Positions 17,602 to 25,984 of a stretch of DNA of 56,126 nt are shown piece after piece. This DNA is from Ammoniphilus sp. YIM 78166 (GTDB taxonomy: Bacteria > Bacillota > Bacilli > Aneurinibacillales > RAOX-1), in the NCBI RefSeq assembly GCF_004522215.1, contig NZ_SDLR01000016.1:1-56126 (forward strand), in the 5' to 3' direction. Both the position numbers and the translations under genes were made by a program. A model generated the notes under the pieces. That model made no database searches, was not told the origin of the DNA, and was given only the letters and a program-made list of their open reading frames with translations. Each line of letters starts with the position of its first letter. The first letter of the stretch is position 1.

Positions 17602-20600
17602 ATGGATATCAGGCAAAACAAATCTGAACCAAAACGATTGAAAATCCTAAATGAGAATGAATTAGAGAATATTTATGGAAGACCGCGTTTTACCTATGAA
17701 GATCGTTGTCATTATTTTTCCCTTTCTCAACCTGAGAAAGAATTGTTGCATTTATTGCGTTCTGTCAAGTCTAAGGCTTATTTTGTCTTACAACTAGGCT
17801 ACTTTAAAGCCAAGCATCTGTTTTTCACATTTGACCTCTATGAAGTTGAGGAAGACCTACAATACGTTCTGAAGCAACATTTCAACAATAGTGAAATTGC
17901 TGACCTGAGTGCGGTTGATAAGTCTACCAGATTAAAACAACAGCAATTGATTCTCGAACTATTTAGCTATCGCAGTTGTGCTTCCGAAGAACGGCGACAG
18001 ATAGAGAAAAAAGCCCGTAAGGCGGTAACGGTTTATGGTAAACCGATCTTCATCTTCCGTGAAATCATGAATTATTTGTCTGAGCAACGCATTGTTGTTC
18101 CGGGTTACAGCTTTATGCAAGAAACGGTCGGAAAGGCCATAACCTACGAACAAAATCGATTAATCGCAATAATGCATAATCATCTTACCCAGTCTGATAT
18201 CGAAGCTTTGAAACAACTGCTAAGCGATTCTTCAGGGCTGTATGAAATTACTCACCTTAAACACGAACCAAAAGATTTTAGCGCGGGTGAAATAAAGCGT
18301 GAAATGGTTCGAGGTAAGCAAATACAATCTTTATATCGGCTTGCCCAAAAGTTGTTACCGGAGTTAGGGATTTCTAATGAAAGCATTAAATACTATGCCT
18401 CATTGGTAGGTTATTACTCTGTCTTCAGGCTCAAACGACTGAATTAATGGATCGTTTACGTTTATTTATTATGTTTTGTCTACCATCGTTATCAACGAAT
18501 GCACGATAATCTCATTAATACCTTCATTTACAACGTGAGACGCTATATAGATGAAGCTAAACTCACGGCTAAAGAGAAAGTATATGAGCGTTATACCGAA
18601 AACAGCCAAACCATGAAAAAAGCTGGGCAAGTGTTAAAAATATTAACCGATGACAATATTGCAGCGAACACACCGTTTCGGGATATTCAGGCGAGAGTAT
18701 TTGCCATTTTGGAACGCCAAAAGCTTGAAGTTATAGCTGATCAGATCGCCACAAATACGAAATCGATGAAACAGCACTCCAATGGGAACACGTGGATAAA
18801 TTGGCACGCCAGTTTAAACGACATTTGCGGCCCATATTTCTCATGATTGATTTTGTGGCTCCATTGATTCATGATCCGCTGATTGAGGCCATTAATTTTA
18901 TAAAGTTAGCTTTTGTAAAGAATAGATCACTTGGACAATATCCCTCTGATGATTTCCCAAATCAATTCATATCAGAGAGTGTAAAGCGTTACATGTATAA
19001 ACAAGATGGCCCTGTTCAAAAAACTCTATGGGTGGATCGTTATGAGTTTTTAGTCTATCGTCTCTTACGCAACCGTTTGGAAGCCGGAGATATTTTTTGT
19101 CGCGATAGTATCCGATTTCGAAGTTTTGAAGATGATCTAATCGATGACCTTCAATGGCAACAGAAAGAAAAGTTGATAGCTGATGCTGGTCTAACCATCT
19201 TCAGTCAACCTATCCCCAATCATTTCGCAGAGCTTGAACAAAGACTTGAAGCTCGCATTGCAGAGGTCAACCAACGCATTGCGTCAGGAGAGAATGAACA
19301 TCTCCAAATCAAAAAACGTGGTTTAAACAGCCGTTGGACACTTCCGTATCTTCGTGACACCGAGTCCACAAACCACTCCTTTTTTGATGCATTGAAGCCG
19401 ATTGATATTGGGAGCGTTTTGTATTATGCTAATCAGCATTGCCAGTTCATAGAAGCGTTTGAACACATCTTGGGACGTTATGCCAAACAGGAGGTTCAGG
19501 AAAACCGAACTCTTGTCGCCTGCTTGATTGCTTGGGGAACGAATATGGGACTTGGTAGAATGGGAGAAATCTCTGACATCGGATACTCTTCGCTCGCTTC
19601 CACGTCAGATAACTATATTCGATTGGAAACTCTAAAAGAAGCGAATGACCGTATCAGTAATGCTTTAACCAAACTGCCCATCTTTCAGCATTACGATATT
19701 GACGAAGTCATACATTCCAGTAGCGATGGTCAAAAATTTGAAACCAGAATTAATACCATCAATTCCCGCCATTCACCCAAATATTTCGGACTAAAAAAAG
19801 GAATTGTTTCTTATACAATGGTAGCCAACCATATTCCTGTTAATGCCCGAATTATCGGTGCTAACGAGCACGAAAGCCACTATGTGTTCGATATTCTATA
19901 CAACAACACAACCGACATTCAGCCTGAGATGCATTCCACCGATACACATGGAACCAATGAAGTTAATTTCGCCATTCTCCATTTTTTCGGTTATCAGTTT
20001 GCGCCACGCTATCAAGATATCTACGATAAAGTCAGTAAATCTTTGTACGGATTCAAGCACCCAAGCCAATACGGTGATGTATTGATCAAGCCCGTCCGGA
20101 AAATCAACACCGATCTTATTGTAGAAGAGTGGGAGAATATTCAGCGTATCCTATTATCACTTTCTCTTAAAACGACAACGCAGAGTATTATAATCGGAAA
20201 ACTTAGCGCTTATGCACGTAAGAACAAAACCAAACGTGCTCTGTGGGAGTATGATAATATCATTAAAAGTTTATACTTTCTTGATTATATTGACTCACTA
20301 TCATTGCGCCGGAATGTGCAGCGAGCACTGAATCGAGGCGAGAGTTATCATAAATTACGCAGAGCGGTATCCTATGCAAACTTTGGTAAACTACGTTTCA
20401 AAACAGAACAGGATCAGCAGTTATGGAGTGAGTGTAGCCGTCTGATCGCGAATTGCATCATTTATTACAATGCCAGTATCTTATCTAGGATGCTGACCTA
20501 CAGGGAAAGCAATGGTCAAGATTCAGATGCGTTGAAACAGATCTCCCCAGTCGCGTGGCAGCATATTAATCTTTATGGTCGCTACGAATTTAATAGAGAT

Positions 20601-20681
20601 CAGGATTTGATTAACATGGATGCAATCATTCAGGAATTAGCTCAATTAAAGGTTATTCCGGAGCTAGTAACCAATGTCTAA
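17602..20681 (+). pseudogene. tnpA: Tn3-family transposase, broken by a stop and a frameshift
   Basis: The start is ATG 17602 (DIRQNKSEPKRLKIL), with AGAAAGGGA upstream. In frame, codon 18445-18447 is TAA where the homologous fragment of element C has GAA (RLNEWIVYV), a point nonsense mutation. Translation could continue to about 18750, where the frame must shift (…DQIATNTK to …YEIDETALQWEHVDKL), and then runs to 20681. The DDE motifs in the last frame are intact (SSSDGQKFETRIN, STDTHGTNEV, NRGESYHKLRRAV). Functional full-length protein is unlikely. Confidence 0.88.
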
Positions 20682-20748
20682 TTTGAGTAAAAGGGGGATT
20701 AATCACCCCCCTCTGAAATTTAAGTCATTTAAAGGAAGGATAGAATAT

Positions 20749-21174
20749 ATGAAGAGCAAATCAGAACCAAATTGGCAACCCATCCGAAACCTGCCGCTCA
20801 TTGCAAAACTAATAGACGGCCAACTAACAGAGGCAAAAAGGCAGTATACAACCCTATTGGAAGCTCGACCAAAACCTTATGTGTTGGATGATTACATGGT
20901 ACAGCGCGTCATCCGTGCTTACACAGAACAACTGGAATTTCTTTGGGTTTACGAGAAGCAACTCACAAAATGGAAAAAAGAAGAACGTTTAACCTCTAGC
21001 CAGCAAAGTGAAATTAGCCGACTTCAAAAACAATTGGAACACTCTCGCAAAATTCTTACCGATATTTTGACTCTGGCAGAAGAATTTAAAAAGGGAACGA
21101 TTGAAAAAGTCATGGCAAAGAGTGATTTGAAACTTGGAATCGAATTTTTAAGAAGCATCAAAAAACCTGATTGA
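20749..21174 (+). CDS. Transposon D accessory protein, helical
   Basis: 141 aa from ATG 20749, chosen for AAGGAAGGA 11 nt upstream; a longer frame begins at 20674, overlapping the tnpA end. Mainly helical and charged, with a likely coiled coil (SSQQSEISRLQKQLEHSRKILTDILTLAEEF). It sits between tnpA and the right end, so it travels with the transposon. Family not recognised. Confidence 0.6.
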   Translation: MKSKSEPNWQPIRNLPLIAKLIDGQLTEAKRQYTTLLEARPKPYVLDDYMVQRVIRAYTEQLEFLWVYEKQLTKWKKEERLTSSQQSEISRLQKQLEHSRKILTDILTLAEEFKKGTIEKVMAKSDLKLGIEFLRSIKKPD

Positions 21175-21234
21175 TAGAAATACCTTTGGTTACACCCTTA
21201 TTCCACCTTTTCGAGGGGATGTGCAAAAATACCC

Positions 21235-21375
21235 ATCATCTAGCTCTCTCAATCGATCCATCAATTTGTAATATTCTTGTTGTAAATCTCTTCTTTCTTC
21301 TCTAATCTCTCGCATTCTTTGCTCAATGGCACATCTTTCTGTAAACACAAATATCCCCCCTTCCTCTTCCATCAA
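21235..21375 (-). pseudogene. Small coiled-coil gene truncated by transposon D
   Basis: The frame begins at TTG 21375 or ATG 21372, overlapping the stop of the preceding gene, and encodes a charged helix (CAIEQRMREIREERRDLQQEYYKLMDRLRELDDG). The last ~14 codons come from the transposon end, so the original C-terminus is lost. Probably the second gene of an operon with the helix-turn-helix protein upstream. Confidence 0.55.
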
Positions 21376-21572
21376 GTATTGGCATACTTTAGTTTCAATT
21401 GATTCACTTGGGATTCAGTCCATACAGGAGATTTCCCAATATAAGTAGCTGGTTCAATTAAAATACCGCGTCCTAAATAAATATGAACTTTTCTTCGATC
21501 CCAACCTAATTCTTCAGCTAATTGTGTTGCACCGTATAGTTTAGGTAATACCTCTTTTTCATCGGCACCCAT
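21372..21572 (-). CDS. Small helix-turn-helix (excisionase-like) protein
   Basis: 66 aa. LYGATQLAEELGWDRRKVHIYLGRGILIEPATYIGKSPVWTESQVNQL is a winged-helix MerR/Xis-like DNA-binding pattern: a helix-turn-helix followed by a 'P.W....V..L' tail. Its promoter -35 lies inside a perfect 18-bp palindrome at 21640-21657, which suggests autoregulation. A second short gene overlaps its stop. Confidence 0.65.
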   Translation of the reverse strand: MGADEKEVLPKLYGATQLAEELGWDRRKVHIYLGRGILIEPATYIGKSPVWTESQVNQLKLKYANT

Positions 21573-21625
21573 TTAAAGTTTCACCACACAATTTTTAAAC
21601 TTTTGGGCAATATAATCATTTTTTC

Positions 21626-21657
21626 AAGATAACACCTGCTGTTGACAATTGTCAACA
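21626..21657 (-). promoter_or_regulatory. Promoter with palindromic operator
   Basis: TGTTGACAATTGTCAACA (21640-21657) is a perfect palindrome. On the minus strand it contains TTGACA (-35), and TATCTT follows 18 nt later as the -10, upstream of the helix-turn-helix gene at 21372-21572. Confidence 0.6.
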
Positions 21658-21957
21658 ATTAATGAGCGTATGGAGATTATATGTTTTTGAACAAAAAGTA
21701 TATGTGATCAATATCCATAATAAGCTAGAAATAACAACACCCCACAAACACCCTTTTGAAAAGCGAGGAGATTTTCATTGTTGTTCATTATGACTTCTTC
21801 TCCCTATTTTCACAAGTTAAATTAATTATAACCTAGCCTATCTGAACAACAAATGAGAAAAAACAAATTTTTATTTTATGCATGTTTAAATGGAATTATT
21901 CCTGTCAAAAATACAAATATGGTAGAATCCATCTATTTTTGAAAGGAAGTTTTGAAT
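21658..21957. other. AT-rich spacer
   Basis: Non-coding stretch between the palindromic operator and a tiny plus-strand gene. A candidate promoter for that gene lies near its end (TTCCTGTCAAAA... and TAGAAT at 21924-21929). I see nothing else convincing. Confidence 0.4.
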
Positions 21958-22077
21958 ATGACTTGTTGGGATTGTAAAAAGAAAAAAGCACAAACCAGCA
22001 ATGGTTTATGCCGCAGCTGCTACCAATTTTATAAATTGCTTAAACCAAGTGTAATGAAAATTGCCAAAGGAAAATAA
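21958..22077 (+). CDS. Tiny zinc-ribbon protein
   Basis: 39 aa: MTCWDCKKKK...NGLCRSCYQFYK, two CxxC pairs that can bind one zinc, then a basic tail. GAAAGGAAG lies before the ATG. It ends one base before the stop of the convergent RHH-like gene. Similar small CxxC proteins lie at 27902 and 28712; role unknown. Confidence 0.65.
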   Translation: MTCWDCKKKKAQTSNGLCRSCYQFYKLLKPSVMKIAKGK

Positions 22078-22395
22078 TTAACCTTCCCGGTCAGTTAAAT
22101 AAAACCCATTTTCACCATTCACAGTTGTAAAAACAATATCTTTGCGTCGGTCCTGATATCGCTTGTACCAATTTTCTAGGAATTTTCTGTCTTTCATCCA
22201 ATACTCTATAATATCGGCCATCAAATGCGTCTTGGGTATACCACACGCAAAAGCATACTCCTCAAGTGCAACTATAATTTGTTTATCCAATGGAGTATTA
22301 ATACGACCTTTTTTATCTGAACGTTCTTTACGTAAAGGTTTATTTCCCGAACCCTCTTGTCCTATGATTTTACTACCGATTGTCCCCTTCACCAT
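22078..22395 (-). CDS. RHH-like plasmid regulator
   Basis: 105 aa from ATG 22395, which has GGAGG 8 nt upstream. After a basic N-terminus the core is KKGRINTPLDKQIIVALEEYAFACGIPKTHLMADIIEYWMKDRKFLENWYKRY: a beta strand and two helices as in ribbon-helix-helix repressors. The protein at 28446-28715 looks like a paralogue. Degenerate repeats just upstream (22429-22490) could be its operators. Copy-number or transfer control is possible but not shown. Confidence 0.55.
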   Translation of the reverse strand: MVKGTIGSKIIGQEGSGNKPLRKERSDKKGRINTPLDKQIIVALEEYAFACGIPKTHLMADIIEYWMKDRKFLENWYKRYQDRRKDIVFTTVNGENGFYLTDREG

Positions 22396-22428
22396 TTTCA
22401 ATCCCTCCGACCACAAATTTTATAATTT

Positions 22429-22490
22429 AAGTCCGGAACTCAGGAAGCAAGGAAGTCAGGAATTCCGGAACCTAGGAACTCAGAAATATT
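22429..22490. repeat. Degenerate short direct repeats upstream of the RHH-like gene
   Basis: GGAACTCAG occurs twice (about 22435 and 22474) with variants GGAAGTCAG, GGAATTCCGG and GGAACCTAG between. They are spaced roughly one helical turn apart, as expected for operator sites of a small repressor. Confidence 0.5.
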
Positions 22491-22677
22491 ACTATATATG
22501 TTCCAAGGGACAAGAATATTCCTGGAATCAGCAAAAAATATATTTCCCAAAAAAGAAGCAGGATTTAAAGTTTGCTAAAAACAGATCTTAAAAAAAGTCA
22601 AAAATAGTCAATATTCCTTATTTATAATAAAGCGTTTACATTTTATAATAATATTAAAAGGTTAAGGGGCTGATATC

Positions 22678-22812
22678 ATGCGAAGCAATGCAGACCTACC
22701 TACTGGCTTGTTTTGGGGTATCTCCTTAAGCATTCCCTTATGGATTTCTATCATCGGTTGGTTTCAACTCATTAGTCGTCTGATCCCATTGATTAAAGGA
22801 ATTCGTTTTTAA
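22678..22812 (+). CDS. Small single-pass membrane protein
   Basis: 44 aa with one hydrophobic helix (LFWGISLSIPLWISIIGWFQLI) and a basic C-terminus. AAGGGG precedes the ATG, a TATAATA box lies at about 22643, and a perfect 19-bp terminator hairpin follows. Being a tight stand-alone transcription unit supports a real gene. It could be a small toxin-like or regulatory peptide; unknown. Confidence 0.55.
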   Translation: MRSNADLPTGLFWGISLSIPLWISIIGWFQLISRLIPLIKGIRF

Positions 22813-22853
22813 GAATAAAGTATGAATACTAGAACAGCAACCCATCTAAGGCC

Positions 22854-22900
22854 GACCCCTTCTTAAAGAAAAGGTATTTTCTTTAAGAAGGGGTCTTTGA
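22854..22900. terminator. Strong bidirectional terminator
   Basis: Perfect 19-bp stem GACCCCTTCTTAAAGAAAA (22854-22872) with its complement at 22877-22895, followed by TTT. It serves the small membrane protein gene and possibly the minus-strand gene at 22930. Confidence 0.85.
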
Positions 22901-22929
22901 ATTTTTAAAATGTGTTTAAATAATCCGAT

Positions 22930-23319
22930 CTACTGAAAACTCTTCATCCATAATTGAATGATCTTCAACCTTTGGCGGCCAATATTTTGCTGAAAATAGG
23001 GAGTATCCAAAATGATAGACTGACTTTCCAAAAATGCCCGCATTTCTTCCGCTTTTTCCCTGTATTCCTCGGTTTGTGCCGAATTCCAAGGAACAAAATT
23101 TTCGTACAGATAATCGAATAACTCTTTAATATATGCTGTCTGTTCGGATACGCTCAAAGCTCTTTCCTCCCTTACCTTATACCCATCATCCGGTTCAACA
23201 TGAATTTGCAATTTTTCTTTTGTTATTTCAAAAATACTCTCAAACTCCGTGGCTAATTGTTGGTCATGAAAAAATTTCGGATCATTTAACCATTGCCGAT
23301 ACTGCTCCGATAAAATCAT
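22930..23319 (-). CDS. Hypothetical helical protein
   Basis: 129 aa from ATG 23319, placed by AAAGGAGG 8 nt upstream; a longer frame to 23361 lacks a site. Acidic, helical sequence (ILSEQYRQWLNDPKFFHDQQLATEFESIFEITKEKL...) with no motif I recognise. It stands alone between two terminator regions. Function unknown. Confidence 0.6.
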   Translation of the reverse strand: MILSEQYRQWLNDPKFFHDQQLATEFESIFEITKEKLQIHVEPDDGYKVREERALSVSEQTAYIKELFDYLYENFVPWNSAQTEEYREKAEEMRAFLESQSIILDTPYFQQNIGRQRLKIIQLWMKSFQ

Positions 23320-23369
23320 CTTTTGATCCTCCTTTAAATCAGTAAGAATTTTTCTTAACATTCCATCGA

Positions 23370-23440
23370 TCTTTATTATATTATAATGTAATTATAATTA
23401 TATTATAATATAATAAAGAATATTAATATAATATTTTCAT
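23370..23440. repeat. AT-only palindromic tract
   Basis: A run made almost only of A and T with overlapping inverted repeats (TATTATATTATAATGTAATTA..., TATATTATAATATAATA). It is upstream of the hypothetical gene. It could be easily melted DNA or a promoter cluster; no function is visible. Confidence 0.45.
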
Positions 23441-23510
23441 TAAATTTTTAATGAGGGCTTGTCATGGCTTGTCACACAGGAATAGGACATAATAGGCAAA
23501 TCATAAAATC

Positions 23511-23607
23511 AAGCATGGATATGCTTCGATTCTTATCCATGCTTGATAATTTCAGTATGACACTGGAATGAAAATTCCCTCGGGGGAGGGTCAACGACCC
23601 CGAGGGG
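23511..23607. terminator. Two hairpins after radC
   Basis: Hairpin 1 pairs AAGCATGGATA (23511-23521) with TATCCATGCTT (23534-23544). Hairpin 2 pairs CCCTCGGGG (23577-23585) with CCCCGAGGG (23598-23606); on the minus strand it is followed by AATTTTC and so ends the radC transcript. Confidence 0.65.
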
Positions 23608-23618
23608 CGAATCAGGGA

Positions 23619-24071
23619 TTATATCATCCCTGATTCTTTCAATGACTTAAACGTTTCTTCACCAATAATAAGATGATCTAATACCTCAATGTCTAAAAGT
23701 TTTCCCGCCTCTACTAATCTTTTCGTTACCTGTAAATCTTCACGACTGGGAGTGTCGTCCCCGGATGGGTGATTATGACCTACGATAATCGATGCTGCAT
23801 TATGTAGGATAGCTGCCTTGAACACCTCACGCGGGCTTACGATCGCGGAATTTAAAGAACCGACTGATACTTTTTCCGCTCCCGTAATTTTATTTTTGGT
23901 ATTAAGGAAAATGGCTACAAATACCTCTCTGTCAGATAAGCCAATCAATTCTCTTATGACTTTTTCCGCATCTTGCGGGCATTTAATCGTTTTTTCACCA
24001 TATACCGTGATATTTCGTTCCTTCACCAACTGTACCGAGTAAAGTGTAATGCGACTTCTTTTTTGTTCCAT
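23619..24071 (-). CDS. radC: RadC-like JAB-domain protein (antirestriction candidate)
   Basis: 150 aa from ATG 24071, with GGAGAG 8 nt upstream. It has only the JAMM/MPN domain: HNHPSGDDTPSREDLQVTKRL is the zinc motif (HxH...S...D), and an upstream Glu lies in the VFVAIFLN stretch region. Chromosomal RadC is longer, with a helix-hairpin-helix; this short form is common on plasmids and islands and is often linked to antirestriction. A structured RNA (24112-24316) lies divergently next to its start. Confidence 0.85.
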   Translation of the reverse strand: MEQKRSRITLYSVQLVKERNITVYGEKTIKCPQDAEKVIRELIGLSDREVFVAIFLNTKNKITGAEKVSVGSLNSAIVSPREVFKAAILHNAASIIVGHNHPSGDDTPSREDLQVTKRLVEAGKLLDIEVLDHLIIGEETFKSLKESGMI

Positions 24072-24111
24072 CTTCGTCCTCTCCTTCATTTCATTTGTCC
24101 GAGCGTCCCTT

Positions 24112-24316
24112 GGGGGGCCGCCTGGCTCAGATTCAACACGGAGACGCGGGGACCCGTTATAGTAGGATCGTGGAATACCGGACCGACGTAAGGAGGGAGG
24201 ATATGCCGCGAAAGCCTACTGTCACGGGGGCGGCCCGTGTTAAGCTGGGACAAGGCGGCCGAGCCACTTCAGCGAGGACATCAAAAAGAACCGGTGGATC
24301 CGGTTCTAACCTTTTC
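24112..24316 (+). ncRNA. Structured RNA, copy 1 (three-copy family)
   Basis: Nested helices: P1 GGCCGCC (24116-24122)/GGCGGCC (24254-24260); P2 AACACGG (24135-24141)/CCGTGTT (24235-24241); P3 TAGTAGG (24160-24166)/CCTACTG (24215-24221). The enclosed core has TACCGGACCGAC and GGAGGGAGGATATGCCGCG. It ends in a terminator (AGAACCGG/CCGGTTCT, then T-rich). Copy 2 at 29811 keeps the core but changes both sides of each helix, which is covariation. The frame through it looks like a shadow. I cannot name the family. Confidence 0.7.
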
Positions 24317-24401
24317 TGGTTTTCGTATTTTTTAGCATCCGTGACTAGGCAGGATAAAAAAGCCTCCTATTCCTCGCCAAATATATTCGCCCTTGAAAAC
24401 T

Positions 24402-24431
24402 TTGCAAACTTTGTTTTTGTTGAGTTATAAT
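24402..24431 (+). promoter_or_regulatory. Promoter of the toxin-antitoxin operon
   Basis: TTGCAA (24402-24407), 18-bp spacer, TATAAT (24426-24431); the antitoxin ribosome binding site follows 8 bp later. Confidence 0.75.
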
Positions 24432-24452
24432 GTGAACATGGAGGTGAATGAC

Positions 24453-24995
24453 ATGATGGAATCCACCGCAAAAGAAATGATTGATGTCAACGAACTGGTC
24501 AAAGGACTTGAAAAAGTCTTAGAGAAAGCAAATTCTGATGATGTAGCCGTGATTAAAAAAGCGATTAAAGCAATTGACGTTCTTAACAAAGGAACGAAGG
24601 TTCAGGTTGGAGAAAATGAATTAATTATTCTATCCGGAGACCTCTTTCAAGTAAAGAAAAGTAATACGGCTGTATTTCCGTCAGCAACACTAATGAAAGA
24701 AAATGAAGAGGATGAAGACCAGGATCATGAGAAATACGTTTCAACCAAAGAGGTGGCCGATTATTATGGAGTAACCACAGAAACAGTCCGTGACTGGATT
24801 CAAAATAGAATTCTTCCCGCACACCGCGTTGGTAAACGTGGACGATATAAAATCCCCCGTGAAGCCTTTGAATTTATGAAACAAAAGCGTGATGATGCGC
24901 TGGAAGACATGGATGAAATCATGAAGGAAGCTTTGGGAGACGATTATAGCGAAGATTGGGAATTTAACTTTGATGACGAGGGAGAAGTCATGTAA
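24453..24995 (+). CDS. Antitoxin with excisionase-type DNA-binding domain
   Basis: 180 aa from ATG 24453, 7 nt after GGAGGT. The N-terminus is helical and acidic. Residues ~95-150 hold KYVSTKEVADYYGVTTETVRDWIQNRILPAHRVGKRGRYKIPREAFEFMKQ, the Xis/MerR-like winged helix of excisionase-family antitoxins. The C-terminus is strongly acidic (DEIMKEALGDDYSEDWEFNFDDEGEVM) and could mask the toxin. It overlaps the toxin start by one base. Probably represses its own promoter. Confidence 0.8.
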   Translation: MMESTAKEMIDVNELVKGLEKVLEKANSDDVAVIKKAIKAIDVLNKGTKVQVGENELIILSGDLFQVKKSNTAVFPSATLMKENEEDEDQDHEKYVSTKEVADYYGVTTETVRDWIQNRILPAHRVGKRGRYKIPREAFEFMKQKRDDALEDMDEIMKEALGDDYSEDWEFNFDDEGEVM

Positions 24996-25576
24996 TGATC
25001 ATCTTTTCATTAGATACGAACTTCGTCATCCCTCGCATCATGCACGAAGGGAAAAGAAATACTCAATTCAACCAATTAGATTACATGCTTCTTCTTGAGA
25101 AAAAAGGGCTCATTAAAATCTGCCTTCCAGATTCTACACAAGCTGAAATCTATGCTGTTCTAAGAGCAGGCCGCTATCCTATTAAATCGAACGGGAAAAA
25201 GATATTCTATCCATTTCCACATGAACAAATTATGCGAAGGGTTCGCCGTTACTCAGAAATTTTCGATATGAAGTTCTTAGAATCATTTAAAGAGATTGAT
25301 TTTAAGGAAGGCGTTGGATACAAAGAAGTCCTGTTCCGAAATATGAAATACATCCTCGGCATGGATATTCACCAGTCAATAGAATGGATTGAAAATCGGG
25401 GTATCGACGTTGAAAATTATAAAGATGATTATGATTTTCACATCATGGTTGCTACACTCCAATGTAACGCCGATTATCTTGTTACGAATAATATCGATGA
25501 CTTTCCTAATCCACTTGGAAAATGTGAAGTGATTACTTCTAAAGAACTTCCTAAAAAGCTACCTATCTACCCCTAA
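24995..25576 (+). CDS. PIN-domain toxin
   Basis: 193 aa. The PIN nuclease acidic residues are visible: Asp in FSLDTNFVIP near residue 7, a central Glu in STQAEIYAV, and the C-terminal DYDFHIMVATLQCNADYLVTNNIDDF. Such proteins are Mg2+-dependent RNases; the antitoxin gene directly upstream overlaps by one base. The pair would stabilise the plasmid. The RNA target is unknown. A terminator starts at its stop codon. Confidence 0.82.
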   Translation: MIIFSLDTNFVIPRIMHEGKRNTQFNQLDYMLLLEKKGLIKICLPDSTQAEIYAVLRAGRYPIKSNGKKIFYPFPHEQIMRRVRRYSEIFDMKFLESFKEIDFKEGVGYKEVLFRNMKYILGMDIHQSIEWIENRGIDVENYKDDYDFHIMVATLQCNADYLVTNNIDDFPNPLGKCEVITSKELPKKLPIYP

Positions 25577-25599
25577 TCCCGTAAGGGATTTTTATTTTT
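25575..25599 (+). terminator. Terminator of the toxin-antitoxin operon
   Basis: AATCCC (25575-25580) pairs with GGGATT (25585-25590), followed by TTTATTTTT. It overlaps the toxin stop codon. Confidence 0.8.
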
Positions 25600-25630
25600 C
25601 TATGGAGTGTAAGCCTCATAAGTTGATTAA

Positions 25631-25697
25631 CTGCTGCCTCCCGTAGGAGTCTGGTCCGTGTCTCAGTCCCAGTGTGGCCGGTCACCCTCTCCTCAGG
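25631..25697 (-). rRNA. 16S rRNA-like fragment (~67 nt)
   Basis: On the minus strand this reads as the bacterial 16S segment around E. coli positions 280-358: GTGACCGGCCACACTGGGAC, then TGAGACACGGACCAGACTCC, then TACGGGAGGCAGCAG. Both flanks are unrelated to 16S. It is not a functional rRNA gene. It lies immediately downstream, in the same direction, of the third structured RNA copy. It could be a captured fragment or an assembly artefact. Confidence 0.8.
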
Positions 25698-25734
25698 TTG
25701 ACTCTAACACTTTATTTTTTAAACCACCCCCATT

Positions 25735-25978
25735 CTAGTCCCCTGAGGGGACGTCGACCAAAGGGGCTTCCCCTTTGGAATCCCACGCTCGGCGCTTGCC
25801 AGCCCAGAACCTCAACGGTTCAGGGGATTTTTTAGCGTATCCTATTCTTCTCGTCAAGGTCCGCTCCTTATCCTCCTTCCGTCCCGTAAAAAGCACGGGC
25901 CGTCAGTCCGGTACCGCTTTCCCCCTTGACGATGAACAGGGTTCGTCTCGGTTTGAAACGTGAGAATATCATTGATCA
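25735..25978 (-). ncRNA. Structured RNA, copy 3 (divergent)
   Basis: On the minus strand the motif TACCGGACTGAC is followed by a hairpin (CCCGT...ACGGG, 25883-25899) and GGAAGGAGGATAAGGAGCGG. It is closed by CGTCAAGG (minus strand at 25931-25924) and CCTTGACG (25859-25852), the equivalent of helix P3 in copies 1 and 2 with wholly different bases. Further on, GGTTCTGGGCTGGCAAGCGCCGAGC resembles the P2/P1 3' strand of copy 1. Two GC hairpins (CCAAAGGGG/CCCCTTTGG and GTCCCCTCAGGGGAC) follow. It lies downstream of the exonuclease gene. Confidence 0.55.
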
Positions 25979-25984
25979 TACACT

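Larger units (their letters stand above)
16656..21234 (+). mobile_element. Tn3-family transposon D (defective)
   Basis: The ends begin GGGTGTTTTTGCACATCCCC (16656) and, on the minus strand from 21234, GGGTATTTTTGCACATCCCC; both continue with TCGAAAAGGTGGAATAA. Order: tnpR leftward, res gap, tnpA rightward, one accessory gene. Flanks AATAA and ATCAT do not match, so no target duplication is visible. The transposase is broken by a stop and a frameshift. Element C (10646-12473) is a rearranged relative with a different resolvase. Confidence 0.88.

Noticed and set aside
16656..21234. Target-site duplication for transposon D
   Set aside because: AATAA and ATCAT differ, so I report none.
22429..22490. 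CRISPR-like array
   Set aside because: Repeats are short, degenerate and without spacers; no cas genes exist in the window.
25775..25963. 62-codon plus-strand ORF opposite RNA copy 3
   Set aside because: It is antisense to the structured region and has no ribosome site or domain.
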